In this document: piece after piece, positions 9,004 through 18,055 of the stretch
Position numbering within the stretch: position 1 is the first letter of the stretch
Layout: each line of letters opens with the position of its first letter
Assembly (NCBI RefSeq): GCF_001006005.1
Contig: NZ_CP011254.1
Span: 2,604,001-2,668,000, forward strand
Direction: 5' to 3'
Source of the DNA: Serratia fonticola
GTDB lineage: Bacteria; Pseudomonadota; Gammaproteobacteria; Enterobacterales; Enterobacteriaceae
DNA length: 64,000 bases
The notes under the pieces: model-generated
What the model saw: the letters and a program-made list of their open reading frames with translations, nothing else
What the model was told of the DNA's origin: nothing
Database searches by the model: none
Program-made: the position numbers and the translations under genes

Positions 9004-9034
9004 AAAACGCCCGGCAGATTTTGCCGGGCGTTTT
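9004..9034 (-). terminator. Terminator after the P-type ATPase gene
   Basis: Strong GC stem ACGCCCGGCA / TGCCGGGCGT with a short loop and flanking A and T runs (AAAACGCCC...GGGCGTTTT). It lies 27 bases past the ATPase stop codon on the minus strand, ahead of the yfi operon, and insulates the two. The symmetrical A/T flanks would also let it work on the plus strand. Confidence 0.85.
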
Positions 9035-9060
9035 AGCGAAAGTTGCGTTTCCTTACACGC

Positions 9061-11790
9061 TTATAATAGCGTTTTTCGGCTCGCTTTGATGCGGTTAATC
9101 ACCCATTTTTCTACTTCTACGATAAGAAATAGCCCAATGGCTATCATCAGCGTCACTCCCCAATAGAACAGCGGCAGCGGCGCGGTGCCAAACAGCGAGT
9201 TCATAAACGGCAGATAAATGATGGCCATCTGCAGCAGCAACAGTACGCCACTCACCAACCACAGGCCCTTATTGAGGAACAACTGGCGGTTGAGCGGGAA
9301 GCGGTCTGCGGTGCGGCAGTTGAACATGTAAACCCACTGTGCGGTGACCAGGGTTTGCAGTAACACGGTACGGATCAGCTCGCTGCTGTAGCCGCGTGGT
9401 GCCATCCAGGCTTCCAGTGCGAAGGCGCTGATAGCGATCAGCACGCCGACGAAGCCAATGCGCCAGATAGCGTGCAGATCCAACACGTTGCTGCCCGGCA
9501 CCCTCGGTTTACGGTGCATCAGCCCTTTTTCGGCAGGTTCGTAGGCCAGGCCGAAGGACAGGGTGGTGGAGGTGGCCATGTTCATCCACAGGATCTGGAT
9601 GGGCGTCAGCGGCAGCATGGCACCGGCCAGAATGGCGATAATGATCAGCAGGCCCTGTGCCAGGTTGGTCGGCAGCACGAACAGGATGGTTTTCTTCAGG
9701 TTGTCGTAAACGCGGCGGCCTTCTTTTACCGCGCTGGCGATGGTGGCGAAGTTATCGTCGGTCAGCACCATATCGGCGGCTTCTTTAGTGACCTCAGTGC
9801 CTTTGATCCCCATGGCGATACCCACGTCGGCCTGTTTCAACGCTGGTGCATCGTTGACGCCGTCGCCGGTCATCCCTACCACGCCGCCTTTATCCTGCAG
9901 CGCTTTTACCAGACGCAGCTTATGTTCCGGGCTGGTACGGGCAAAGATATCGTAACGTACGGCGGCTTCTGCCAACGCCTGGTCATCCATATGTTCCAGC
10001 TGGGAGCCGGTAATGGAATCCTGGCTATTACCAATACCCAGCATAGCCCCGATGGCCATGGCCGTTTTTTGGTGGTCGCCGGTGATCATCTTCACGCGGA
10101 TCCCCGCTTGCTGGCATTCGGCGATAGCAGCAACTGCTTCAGGACGCGGTGGGTCCATCACGCCAGCGATGCCGATAAACACCATCTGCTGGCGGATATC
10201 GCCATGATCCAGCTCTACTTCGCCGTCTGGCGTGGTTTTACTGGCGGCAGCCACCATACGTAAACCTTGCTCGGCAAAGCGCGACATCTCCGCTTCCCAG
10301 TAGCCGCGGCGGAAGGGCTTGATGCCAGAATCGGTCAGTTCGAATTCGCACAGTGAGAACAGCACGTCCGGTGCGCCGGTAAGGAACACCTGATTCTTGC
10401 CTGCTACCTGGCTACGTACCGCCATATATTTGTAACTGGAGTCGAACGGGATTTTAGCCAGTTGGCGAGCTTCACCGATCTCCAATCCTGCCTTCATCGC
10501 CAGCACTTTCAGTGCGCCTTCCGTCGGGCTGCCTGTGATCGCCCAGCGGCCGCTGTCATCCTGCTTTACCTGGCTGTCGTTACACAGGGTGATCGCGGTA
10601 ATGAACTGCGCTAACGGTGGGATATCTTGAACTTGCGCTGGTTTGTTACTGTCGGCAAAGAAAATGCCACCAACCGGTTCATAGCTTTCCCCTTCCACAC
10701 GGTAGGCATGGTCAGCCATGATGACGTTTTTTGCCGTCATTTCGTTCATGGTCAGCGTGCCGGTCTTGTCCGAGCAGATCACCGTCATCGAGCCCAAGGT
10801 TTCTACCGTAGGCAGTTTGCGGATAATCGCGCGGTTACGTGCCATCGACTGCACGCCCAGGGACAGGATAATGGAAATGATGGCAGGCAGACCTTCGGGT
10901 ACTGAGGCCACCGCCAGGCTGATCAGCGCTACCAGCAGCTCACCAAGCGGCATATCCCGCATCGTGAAGGCAAACACGAAAAGCAACACCATCATCACCA
11001 GGATCAGGATGAAGATGTTTTTACCCAGGCGATCCATCTGTTGCAGTAACGGGGTACGCTGGGTCTTAACGGTCGAGATCATCTCGCTGATGTGGCCGAG
11101 TTCGGTATAGCCGCCAGTTGCGATAACCACGCCCTTGGCATTCCCGGCGCTGATGGTGGTCCCGGAGAACAACAGGTTGGTACGATCGCCAATCATCACT
11201 TCATCAGGGATTGCGTCGGTTTGCTTCGAGACCACGGTAGATTCGCCGGTCAAGATGGCTTCTTCAACCTGAAGGTTGTGAGATTCCAATAACCGCAGGT
11301 CGGCGGGAATTTTATCGCCAGGGCGCAATAATACGATATCCCCCGGGACCAAATCTTCCGCATTCACGGTGTGGTTAATTCCGTCACGTACCACAATAGC
11401 TTGGCTGGAAAGCATATTCTTAATGCCTTTCAGCGATTTCTCTGCGCTGTTTTCCTGCACAAAGCCGATAAGGGCATTGATCACGGCCACGCCGAGAATA
11501 ACCACCGTATCAATCCAATGCCCCATAATGCCTTTGAGGAAGGCGGCGGCCAGCAGAATATAAATCAGCACATCGTTAAAGTGGGCAATAAAGCGCATAA
11601 AGGCGCTTTTGCCTGCCTGCTCCGGCAGGGCGTTGGGGCCAAACTTCTTTAGCCGCTCGGCGGCTTCCTGCTCGCTCAGGCCTTGTTGCTGGCCGTTCAA
11701 ATGCTGAAGCGTTTGTTCAATATCATATTGATACCAGGCTTTTTCCGGCTTGGGCGGCTCTTGGTATTCAGTGGGGGAATGTTTTGGCAT
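9061..11790 (-). CDS. Cation-transporting P-type ATPase (P2/PMR1-like)
   Basis: 909 residues from the ATG at 11790, which follows AAGGAG. A 26-codon upstream extension lacks support. All P-type elements are present: N-terminal cation-ATPase domain, actuator TGES (181-184), M4 PEGLP (298-302), phosphorylation site DKTGT with Asp341, and the hinge TGDGVNDAP. The family is P2 (Ca2+ or Na+ pumps), located in the inner membrane. Ligand positions differ from SERCA: the M5 motif reads PTNLAQ (Gln712 where SERCA has Glu771) and M6 reads WMNMATS (Ser741 where SERCA has Asp800). The ion is therefore uncertain. It stands alone, divergent from slt, and is absent from this place in E. coli. Confidence 0.93.
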   Translation of the reverse strand: MPKHSPTEYQEPPKPEKAWYQYDIEQTLQHLNGQQQGLSEQEAAERLKKFGPNALPEQAGKSAFMRFIAHFNDVLIYILLAAAFLKGIMGHWIDTVVILGVAVINALIGFVQENSAEKSLKGIKNMLSSQAIVVRDGINHTVNAEDLVPGDIVLLRPGDKIPADLRLLESHNLQVEEAILTGESTVVSKQTDAIPDEVMIGDRTNLLFSGTTISAGNAKGVVIATGGYTELGHISEMISTVKTQRTPLLQQMDRLGKNIFILILVMMVLLFVFAFTMRDMPLGELLVALISLAVASVPEGLPAIISIILSLGVQSMARNRAIIRKLPTVETLGSMTVICSDKTGTLTMNEMTAKNVIMADHAYRVEGESYEPVGGIFFADSNKPAQVQDIPPLAQFITAITLCNDSQVKQDDSGRWAITGSPTEGALKVLAMKAGLEIGEARQLAKIPFDSSYKYMAVRSQVAGKNQVFLTGAPDVLFSLCEFELTDSGIKPFRRGYWEAEMSRFAEQGLRMVAAASKTTPDGEVELDHGDIRQQMVFIGIAGVMDPPRPEAVAAIAECQQAGIRVKMITGDHQKTAMAIGAMLGIGNSQDSITGSQLEHMDDQALAEAAVRYDIFARTSPEHKLRLVKALQDKGGVVGMTGDGVNDAPALKQADVGIAMGIKGTEVTKEAADMVLTDDNFATIASAVKEGRRVYDNLKKTILFVLPTNLAQGLLIIIAILAGAMLPLTPIQILWMNMATSTTLSFGLAYEPAEKGLMHRKPRVPGSNVLDLHAIWRIGFVGVLIAISAFALEAWMAPRGYSSELIRTVLLQTLVTAQWVYMFNCRTADRFPLNRQLFLNKGLWLVSGVLLLLQMAIIYLPFMNSLFGTAPLPLFYWGVTLMIAIGLFLIVEVEKWVINRIKASRKTLL

Positions 11791-12430
11791 TGAGTGCCTC
11801 TCCTTAAAGTCGTTCGAATCTAAGTCCCCATCTGTGTCGGCAGCCCTTTTGCCGGGTTGATATTCCATTGTTTTCTGTCACACAGACGTGAATGGTAATA
11901 ATTTTCAGTTAGCTGCTGGCCAATTATCTGCCGCGTGATAGTAAATAATCGCAAACTTGAGTTTTTGATCTGAGATAATAAAAACAAAGTAATAGGAATT
12001 GTTTTAATCCGTATGGAAATGTTTCTGTATTAATGTCTCTGTAATGTCATTTTTTGTATAGGAAAACGCTCTCCTACATAGAAAACTATAGAACACCGGC
12101 GTTATTGTGTGATGAAAAAATTCCCCATAATCCTGTGATTTTTCAAAACATCGTCTTGTTCTTCCGTCTGTCGCGATAGCCTGACAGCGTGGTTTTCATC
12201 TCCGTCGATAAACTTGTTATAAAGTAATGAATGGATACGCGTTTTTGCTGTCTATGATTAATACCTGATGCCAGCCCATGGTGGCGGCACGGTTTTGTTC
12301 CCGGCGTGGTTTCCCACGGTGGGTGTGAGACACTCGCAGAGCAGGATCCACTGGCCCGTTGGCTGCTGACGCGGCGCGGCAGCGGGGTGGATCGGTTCTG
12401 GCAAGCTAACCCAGCGAGGAAAGAGTAAGT
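11791..12430. other. Divergent intergenic region between the P-type ATPase and slt
   Basis: 640 bases without a credible plus-strand gene. The part next to the ATPase gene is AT-rich, as expected for its promoter. The 130 bases before slt are GC-rich and probably form the slt leader, with AGGAAAGAG just before its ATG. A long minus-strand open frame that starts inside slt and runs into this region (12143-13579) is judged spurious. Confidence 0.6.
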
Positions 12431-14359
12431 ATGGTCAAGGTGGACAAATGGCGGTTGTGGGCTGTGGGCCTGTGCCTGACGGCATTTTCTGGTGCAACAT
12501 TGGCAGACTCTTTGGATGCCGAACGCCAGCGTTATCTGCAAATCAAGCAGGCCTGGGACAGTAAACAGATGGACGTGGTGGCGCAGTTGATGCCAACGCT
12601 GCAGGATTACCCCCTGTATCCTTATCTGGAATATCGCCAGTTGACGCAGGATCTCAGCACGGCCAGTGCGGCTCAGGTCCAGCAATTTTTGCGGTTGCAT
12701 CCTACGTTGCCACCCGCAAAATCGCTCTCTGCCCGTTTTGTGAACGAGCTGGCGAGCCGTCAAGACTGGACTACCTTGCTGGCCTTCAGCCCGCAAGAGC
12801 CTAAACCGGTCGCGGCGCGCTGTAATTTCTATTACGCCAAGTGGGCCACCGGCGATCAGCAGGCGGCCTGGGCTGGTGCCGATGATATCTGGATGAGCGG
12901 TAAAACCTTGCCAGGCTCCTGCGATAAGCTGTTCAGCGTCTGGCAGGCTGCCGGTAAGCAAACGCCGTTGAACACGCTGGCGCGGATGAAGCTGGCGCTG
13001 AAAGAGGGCAACAGCGGCCTGGTGAACTACCTGTACCGCCAACTGCCAAGCGATTATCAGACCATGGGGGATGCGCTGGTACGGTTGCAAAACGATCCCG
13101 CCACGTTGGAAGCCTTCGCCCGTAGCGTCGGCCCGACAGATTTTACCCGTTCGGCTACCACCATCGTATTCGCCCGTCTTGCTCGTCAGGACGTAGAAAA
13201 TGCTCGAGCCATGATCCCAACGCTGGCCCGCCTGCAGAAAATGAGCGAAAGCGAGAAGTTGGCAATGGAGGAAGAGGTGGCCTGGCGGTTGATGGGTAAT
13301 GATGCCACCTTTGAGCAGACCCAATGGCGCGATCAGGTGATCCTGCGTAGCCAACAGCCAGCCTTGCTTGAGCGCCGTGTGCGTATGGCGCTGGGCGTGG
13401 GTGATCGTCAGGGGCTGAAAACCTGGCTGGCACGCCTGCCTGAAGAATCGCGGAACAAGGATGAATGGCGCTTCTGGCGTGCCAGTGTCATGATCGATGA
13501 AGGTAAACGCAGCGAAGGGGAAGCGATACTGCGTAGCCTGATGAACGAACGCGGTTTCTACCCGATGGTGGCGGCGCAAAAACTTCAGGTGCCTTATCCG
13601 GTGATGGTCGCCGTGGCGGCAAAACCGCGCACCGATCTGGTGAGTGGCCCGGAGATTGCCCGGGTGCGTGAACTGATGTATTGGAATATGGATAATCTGG
13701 CGCGCAGCGAGTGGAGCTCATTCGTCGCCAGCCGCAGCCGCCCGGAGCAGGAAGCGCTGGCCCGCTATGCCTTTGAGCAGAAATGGGCCGACCTGAGCGT
13801 ACAGGCGACCATTGTTGGCAAACTGTGGGATCATCTTGAAGAACGTTTCCCGATGGCCTGGCCACAGGAATTCCGCCGTGCTACCGAAGATAAAGGCATT
13901 ACGCCGAGCTATGCCATGGCGATAGCCCGCCAGGAGAGCGCCTGGAACCCGAAAGCGCAGTCGCCGGTCGGGGCTGCAGGTTTGATGCAGGTCATGCCGC
14001 GCACCGCGAAACATACGGTGGATCTGTTCGGCATCCCAGGCTACAGCAGCCCGAGCCAGCTGTTTGATCCGCAAACCAATATCACCATTGGCACCAGCTA
14101 TCTGGAGTCGGTGTATCAGCAATTTGGTCGCAACCGCATTCTTGCGTCTGCGGCTTATAACGCTGGCCCATCACGGGTGAATACCTGGTTAGGCAATACC
14201 GATGGTCGGGTGGATGCCGTGGCGTTTGTGGAAAGCATTCCGTTCTCGGAAACCCGTTCTTACGTGAAGAACGTGCTGGCCTATGACGCATTTTATCGTT
14301 ACTTCATGCATCGGCCAGCGAAGGTGCTGACGGATGCCGAGTGGCAAAGACGCTATTGA
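12431..14359 (+). CDS. slt: Soluble lytic murein transglycosylase Slt70
   Basis: 642 residues (E. coli 645). A Sec signal peptide (LWAVGLCLTAFSGATLADS) is followed by the long alpha-superhelical U-domain and linker. The C-terminal lysozyme-like SLT domain carries Glu502 in RQESAWNPKAQSPVGAAGLM. That residue is the expected general acid/base for cutting MurNAc-GlcNAc bonds with formation of 1,6-anhydro-MurNAc. The typical AYNAGPSRVNTWL motif comes later. The protein is periplasmic and acts in peptidoglycan turnover and clearance of uncrosslinked strands. The ATG at 12431 follows AGGAAAGAG. trpR lies downstream as in E. coli, separated by a pair of REP elements. Confidence 0.97.
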   Translation: MVKVDKWRLWAVGLCLTAFSGATLADSLDAERQRYLQIKQAWDSKQMDVVAQLMPTLQDYPLYPYLEYRQLTQDLSTASAAQVQQFLRLHPTLPPAKSLSARFVNELASRQDWTTLLAFSPQEPKPVAARCNFYYAKWATGDQQAAWAGADDIWMSGKTLPGSCDKLFSVWQAAGKQTPLNTLARMKLALKEGNSGLVNYLYRQLPSDYQTMGDALVRLQNDPATLEAFARSVGPTDFTRSATTIVFARLARQDVENARAMIPTLARLQKMSESEKLAMEEEVAWRLMGNDATFEQTQWRDQVILRSQQPALLERRVRMALGVGDRQGLKTWLARLPEESRNKDEWRFWRASVMIDEGKRSEGEAILRSLMNERGFYPMVAAQKLQVPYPVMVAVAAKPRTDLVSGPEIARVRELMYWNMDNLARSEWSSFVASRSRPEQEALARYAFEQKWADLSVQATIVGKLWDHLEERFPMAWPQEFRRATEDKGITPSYAMAIARQESAWNPKAQSPVGAAGLMQVMPRTAKHTVDLFGIPGYSSPSQLFDPQTNITIGTSYLESVYQQFGRNRILASAAYNAGPSRVNTWLGNTDGRVDAVAFVESIPFSETRSYVKNVLAYDAFYRYFMHRPAKVLTDAEWQRRY

Positions 14360-14397
14360 ATTTAATAGAGTCGTTGTTGTTAACATTGACCATCTGA

Positions 14398-14519
14398 ACG
14401 GGCGCAGCATGCAGCGCCCCTACCTTGTCGGCCGGTTGTGATTGCTTGTTAACGACATCGGACCTAGGTAGCAATGTTGCTGAATAGTTCGCCGTAGGGG
14501 CGCTGCATGCTGCGCCCGT
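14398..14519. repeat. Inverted pair of GTAG-headed REP elements (BIME-like)
   Basis: The 26-base element at 14494-14519 starts GTAGGGGCGC, has the centre TGCATGC and ends TGCGCCCGT. An exact reverse complement (26 of 26) lies at 14398-14423. The two face each other across 70 bases. A GTAG tetranucleotide before an imperfect palindrome is the hallmark of REP sequences handled by RAYT transposases. Further relatives in the window lie at 17944 and 44096. The pair occupies the slt-trpR gap and may also stabilise or end the slt transcript. Confidence 0.88.
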
Positions 14520-14530
14520 CTAGAGCTATT

Positions 14531-14579
14531 TTGACGCTTACCCGCGGTATGCTATGCTGCTGTACTAGTTAAATAGTAT
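14531..14579 (+). promoter_or_regulatory. trpR promoter with TrpR operator (autoregulation)
   Basis: A -35 TTGACG (14531-14536) and -10 TATGCT (14553-14558) are 16 bases apart. Immediately downstream GTACTAGTTAAATAGTAT (14562-14579) closely matches the Trp repressor operator GTACTAGTTAACTAGTAC, with two differences. The operator covers the predicted transcription start, so tryptophan-bound TrpR should block its own promoter, as known in E. coli. Confidence 0.9.
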
Positions 14580-14589
14580 GGTGGCTGGC

Positions 14590-14910
14590 ATGACGCAATT
14601 ATCGCTAAACGACCCCGCTCTTTCAGAACAAGGCAATGAAGATTGGCTGCGCTTTGTCGAACTGCTGCAAAGCTCGTTCGATCAGGATTTACACCAACCG
14701 TTGATGCAACTGCTGCTGACGCCGGATGAGCGTACTGCGCTGGGCACACGGGTGCGGATTATTCAGGAACTGATGCGTGGCGAAATGAGCCAGCGCGAGC
14801 TGAAGAATGAGCTCGGGGCAGGTATCGCAACCATCACCAGAGGGTCAAACAGCCTGAAGATGGCGACGCCAGCGCTGAAACAGTGGCTGGAACAGCAACT
14901 ACTGGGGTGA
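14590..14910 (+). CDS. trpR: Trp operon repressor TrpR
   Basis: 106 residues from the ATG at 14590 (E. coli 108). An in-frame ATG at 14578 lies within the operator, about 13 bases from the predicted transcript start and with no room for a ribosome site, so the second ATG, preceded by GGTGG, is preferred. The helix-turn-helix [20 protein letters not shown] is almost identical to the E. coli protein, and [15 protein letters not shown] forms part of the tryptophan pocket. The dimer binds L-tryptophan and represses trp, aroH, mtr and its own gene. It lies between slt and convergent yjjX, the conserved order. Confidence 0.96.
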   Translation: MTQLSLNDPALSEQGNEDWLRFVELLQSSFDQDLHQPLMQLLLTPDERTALGTRVRIIQELMRGEMSQRELKNELGAGIATITRGSNSLKMATPALKQWLEQQLLG

Positions 14911-14928
14911 AGCCATCACCCCGGTGGC

Positions 14929-15474
14929 TTATTGCTGCGGCGTATTATTGCTGCTGTGGCTGCGGTAAATCGGATTGTGGAACGGCACCAGTGCCAGCAG
15001 CAGCGCCTGATGGTAAACGCTGGTGCGGCTCAGCCGACCGTCAGTAAAGATACCGATCGCTCCCCCCTGACGTTTGACTTCGCTATTGCCGGTGATCAAG
15101 GTCATTTCATCGCCTAACTCGCGACCAGCTCGAATACCCTGTAAAATTGATTCTGGCAGCATTAGGCTGGCAGAACGCGATTCGCCACGGGTCGTCGGGT
15201 TTTCTACCGTCATCCAGGCGAACGTCATGTTTTCTTCGATCCCGGCTTCGACTCCGACCCAAAAGTCGGCTTCTGGCCGCACCTGCCGCGCTTCCATCAC
15301 GCGCTGGCGTGCGCCGGTACGGGTTTCGGTATTGCCAATGGGTTGCAGTGAAACTCCGCTGGCGACGTCAACCGATTCTATGCGGCATTGGTCTGCGCCA
15401 AAGGTATCTTCAAAAGCCAGTTGAATAGCCCTGATCTTTGCCGGGTTGGTAGTTGCAGCGATAACATGATACAT
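14929..15474 (-). CDS. yjjX: Inosine/xanthosine triphosphatase YjjX
   Basis: 181 residues from the ATG at 15474, with AAAGGAAG upstream. A 27-codon extension to 15555 is not homologous. The start [25 protein letters not shown] and later [15 protein letters not shown] and [17 protein letters not shown] define the YjjX (DUF84) family with the ITPase/Maf-like fold. It hydrolyses ITP, XTP and other non-canonical purine nucleotides to keep them out of nucleic acids, in the cytoplasm. It is convergent with trpR (18-base gap) and divergent from gpmB. The extra C-terminal tail ([10 protein letters not shown]) makes it a little longer than the E. coli protein (about 170). Confidence 0.93.
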   Translation of the reverse strand: MYHVIAATTNPAKIRAIQLAFEDTFGADQCRIESVDVASGVSLQPIGNTETRTGARQRVMEARQVRPEADFWVGVEAGIEENMTFAWMTVENPTTRGESRSASLMLPESILQGIRAGRELGDEMTLITGNSEVKRQGGAIGIFTDGRLSRTSVYHQALLLALVPFHNPIYRSHSSNNTPQQ

Positions 15475-15602
15475 AACGGCTTTAGCTTCCTTTAAAGTGG
15501 GGCTGTGTCTTGCCATGATTTTTGATGGCGGCAAGTTATGCGAAGTGCAAGGCACGAGCCACAGATAAACTCAAGTTTCACGCAGTATAACGGAAAAGCA
15601 TA

Positions 15603-16250
15603 ATGTTACAGGTATACCTCGTTCGCCACGGCGAAACGGAATGGAACGCAGCACGTCGCATTCAGGGCCAATCCGACAGCCCATTAACCGCCACTGGCGT
15701 TCACCAGGCTCATCTGGTTGGCAAACGCGTTAGCCGTGAGGGCGTGACGCACGTGATTTCCAGCGATCTGGGCCGCACCCGTCAGACCGCGCAAATCATT
15801 GCGGACGCTTGCGGTTGCGACGTTATGGTAGATGCCCGGCTGCGTGAGCTGCATATGGGCGTTCTGGAAGAACGTTTGATCGACAGCCTGACACCGCAGG
15901 AAGAGCTGTGGCGTAAACAGATGGTCGATGGTACTGCTGACGGCCGTATCCCTCAAGGTGAATCTATGACGGAGTTGGCCACGCGGATGCATGCGGCGCT
16001 GACAGAGTGCCTGAAACTGCCGCAGGGCAGCAAGCCGTTGATTGTCAGCCACGGCATTGCGCTGGGGTGCCTGATCGGGACGGTATTAGGGTTACCGGCC
16101 TATGCCGAGCGCCGTCTGCGTTTGCGCAACTGCTCGTTGTCACGCGTCGACTATCAACAAAGCCCGTGGTTGGCTCCGGGCTGGATTGTGGAAAGCGCGG
16201 GCGATATCTCGCATCTGGACATGCCCGCATTGGATGAGCTACAGCGCTAA
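15603..16250 (+). CDS. gpmB: Histidine phosphatase family protein GpmB (YtjC, phosphoglycerate-mutase-like)
   Basis: 215 residues, identical in length to E. coli GpmB. The catalytic phosphohistidine motif VRHGETEWNAARRIQGQSDS is at the N-terminus, the acid residue region is RELHMGVLEER, and the second histidine is in LIVSHGIALG. It belongs to the cofactor-dependent phosphoglycerate mutase superfamily, but most bacterial GpmB proteins act as phosphatases rather than glycolytic mutases, so the exact substrate is open. Its TAA overlaps the stop codon of convergent rob (shared CTAA at 16247-16250). Confidence 0.93.
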   Translation: MLQVYLVRHGETEWNAARRIQGQSDSPLTATGVHQAHLVGKRVSREGVTHVISSDLGRTRQTAQIIADACGCDVMVDARLRELHMGVLEERLIDSLTPQEELWRKQMVDGTADGRIPQGESMTELATRMHAALTECLKLPQGSKPLIVSHGIALGCLIGTVLGLPAYAERRLRLRNCSLSRVDYQQSPWLAPGWIVESAGDISHLDMPALDELQR

Positions 16251-17116
16251 CGGCGGATCGGGATCAGATAGTCGCAACGGATCTCGCTGGGTGGCTGAGG
16301 CGGACGCCGGTCACCTTGCGGATAGAAGCGCTCAATATCGTGCCCTTTGCGGCGGGTCAGTTCCAATGCTGGCAGGCAAGTGCCGTACAGTATCAGGATA
16401 AAGTCCTGCAGGCCGGATGCTGGCCCCTGATAGCTGAACATGGCATATTCACCGCCCTGCAGCGTGATCGGCTGGCCTTCCTGCACCTTGGTCGGAATAT
16501 GTTGCGCCTCCAGGGCAGTGGTGTACAGCACCTCCTGCTCGTCGTCTTTTTCCTGGCTTGGCCGCGAGTGGTGCAGGCCGTAAAGCACCGGTGGCAGGGT
16601 TTCTATCTGCCCCAGGTACTGTTGCCAGAATTGGGTACGCAGCTCGGAGCGGAAGTTGGAGATTTGCTCTAACGTACAGGAGTAGCTCTGCGTCAGGCCG
16701 ATCAGGTCCAGTTCTGGTAGCGTGACAAACTCTGGATGTGGCAGCGTAAAGGCGCCCAGACGTATTGGCGGGCACATGCCGAAGGCGTTCCAGTCTTCTG
16801 AACGGCGATACAGCGCCGGGGTTTGCGCAAACTGTTTTTTGAATGCGCGAGTGAAGGTCTGCTGTGAGTCGAAACGATACTGCAAAGCAATATCCAGAAT
16901 AGGCCGACTGGTGAGGCGCAATGCGACGGCGGCTTTGGACAATCTTCTTGCCCGAATATAGGCCCCGATGGCGTTCCCAGTGATATCCTTAAACATCCGT
17001 TGCAGATGCCATTTAGAGTAACCCGCTTTTGCCGCCACGTTATCCAGTGACAAAGGTTGGTCCAAATGGCTTTCCAGCCAGCTAAGCAGATCACGAATGA
17101 TACCGGCTTGATCCAT
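16247..17116 (-). CDS. rob: Right origin-binding protein Rob (AraC/XylS-type activator)
   Basis: 289 residues from the ATG at 17116, the same length as E. coli Rob. Upstream codons to 17203 are not homologous. The N-terminal AraC DNA-binding domain has two helix-turn-helix units (LSLDNVAAKAGYSKWHLQRM and PILDIALQYRFDSQQTFTRA). The C-terminal GyrI-like ligand domain (from about LPELDLIGLTQSYSC) distinguishes Rob from MarA and SoxS. Rob activates the mar-sox-rob regulon (efflux, superoxide and bile or fatty-acid resistance) and binds oriC in E. coli. It ends in a stop-stop overlap with gpmB and is divergent from creA. Confidence 0.96.
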   Translation of the reverse strand: MDQAGIIRDLLSWLESHLDQPLSLDNVAAKAGYSKWHLQRMFKDITGNAIGAYIRARRLSKAAVALRLTSRPILDIALQYRFDSQQTFTRAFKKQFAQTPALYRRSEDWNAFGMCPPIRLGAFTLPHPEFVTLPELDLIGLTQSYSCTLEQISNFRSELRTQFWQQYLGQIETLPPVLYGLHHSRPSQEKDDEQEVLYTTALEAQHIPTKVQEGQPITLQGGEYAMFSYQGPASGLQDFILILYGTCLPALELTRRKGHDIERFYPQGDRRPPQPPSEIRCDYLIPIRR

Positions 17117-17458
17117 AGATCTTCCTCGTAGAGCTTCAGGTTCGGAACTCGAACTGTTTGATTTGTCATGCTGATACCTGATGCCCACTGACTTATTGAT
17201 CAATCAGTTGCATTACATACGGCGCTTTTGCGATATGCGTTGCGGGAAGCGGGGGAAAACTGGTGTTAACAGGCATTAAGCGATGACGATGCCGCATAAT
17301 AGCAACTTTTTTCCTCCACGACTCCCAAAGATTTTTTTCGCTCTCTGTGCTAAAAAGAGCTTCCTGGGCCGAGGAAAACCCATTTCTGTGACCTGAAGCA
17401 TCGGCGTTCTTATTAGCAGCCCTGTGATTTAACACGCTGTTCTATTGGAGTTAAGTGA

Positions 17459-17938
17459 ATGAAAAAAGGATGGATATTTTTGTTCGGTCTGGTTTGCGCA
17501 ACGGTTAATAGCGCGCAGGCGGAACAGGTAGGATCGGTCGATACGGTATTCAAACTGTTTGGTCCAGATCATAAAATTGTGGTTGAAGCGTTCGACGATC
17601 CCGACGTGAAAAATGTAACTTGTTATATCAGCCGTGCTAAAACCGGTGGGATAAAGGGTGGGTTAGGGCTGGCAGAGGATACTTCGGATGCCGCCATTTC
17701 TTGCCAGCAGGTTGGGCCGATCGAGCTGAGCGACAAGATTAAAAAGGGCAAGGCGGAGGGAACTGTGGTGTTCCAGAAGCGCACCTCTTTGGTGTTCAAA
17801 AAGCTGCAGGTAGTTCGTTTTTATGATGCCAATCGCAATGCGCTGATCTACTTGAGCTATTCCGATCGGGTAGTAGATGGTTCACCGAAAAATGCCCTGA
17901 GCGCGGTGCCAATCATCCCTTGGGGTGAAGCCAAATAA
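17459..17938 (+). CDS. creA: CreA family periplasmic protein
   Basis: 159 residues (E. coli CreA 157). A signal peptide ([21 protein letters not shown]) precedes a conserved CreA/DUF1620-like body with two cysteines (VTCYIS and ISCQQ) that could form a disulfide. Function is unknown; in E. coli it heads the creABCD set. Here the CreBC two-component system and CreD do not follow, and arcA comes next on the opposite strand, so creA is an orphan. A GTAG-type REP remnant and a bidirectional terminator lie downstream. Confidence 0.93.
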   Translation: MKKGWIFLFGLVCATVNSAQAEQVGSVDTVFKLFGPDHKIVVEAFDDPDVKNVTCYISRAKTGGIKGGLGLAEDTSDAAISCQQVGPIELSDKIKKGKAEGTVVFQKRTSLVFKKLQVVRFYDANRNALIYLSYSDRVVDGSPKNALSAVPIIPWGEAK

Positions 17939-17943
17939 TTCAG

Positions 17944-17965
17944 ACGGGCGTAGCAGCGCCCCTAC
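17944..17965 (-). repeat. Shortened GTAG-type REP element
   Basis: ACGGGCG followed by TAGCAGCGCCCCTAC is the same element as at 14398 with four bases missing from the centre; on the minus strand it reads GTAGGGGCGC... . It lies six bases past the creA stop codon. The palindrome is imperfect, so this copy may be inactive. Confidence 0.75.
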
Positions 17966-18005
17966 TTTGTGAGCCTCACATGGCATCGTGTCGGGTCTCA
18001 ATAAA

Positions 18006-18033
18006 AAAGGGTTCAGCAAGCTGAACCCTTTTT
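18006..18033. terminator. Bidirectional terminator between creA and arcA
   Basis: Perfect 11-bp stem AAAGGGTTCAG / CTGAACCCTTT with loop CAAG, an A-run on the left and a T-run on the right. It lies between the convergent creA and arcA genes and should stop transcription from both sides. Confidence 0.9.
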
Positions 18034-18055
18034 AACCTGTGACGTTAAGACAGGC

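Noticed and set aside
12143..13579. 478-codon open frame on the minus strand opposite slt
   Set aside because: It runs exactly antisense to well-conserved slt codons, is rich in His, Gln and Arg as expected of a shadow frame, and has no domain I recognise.
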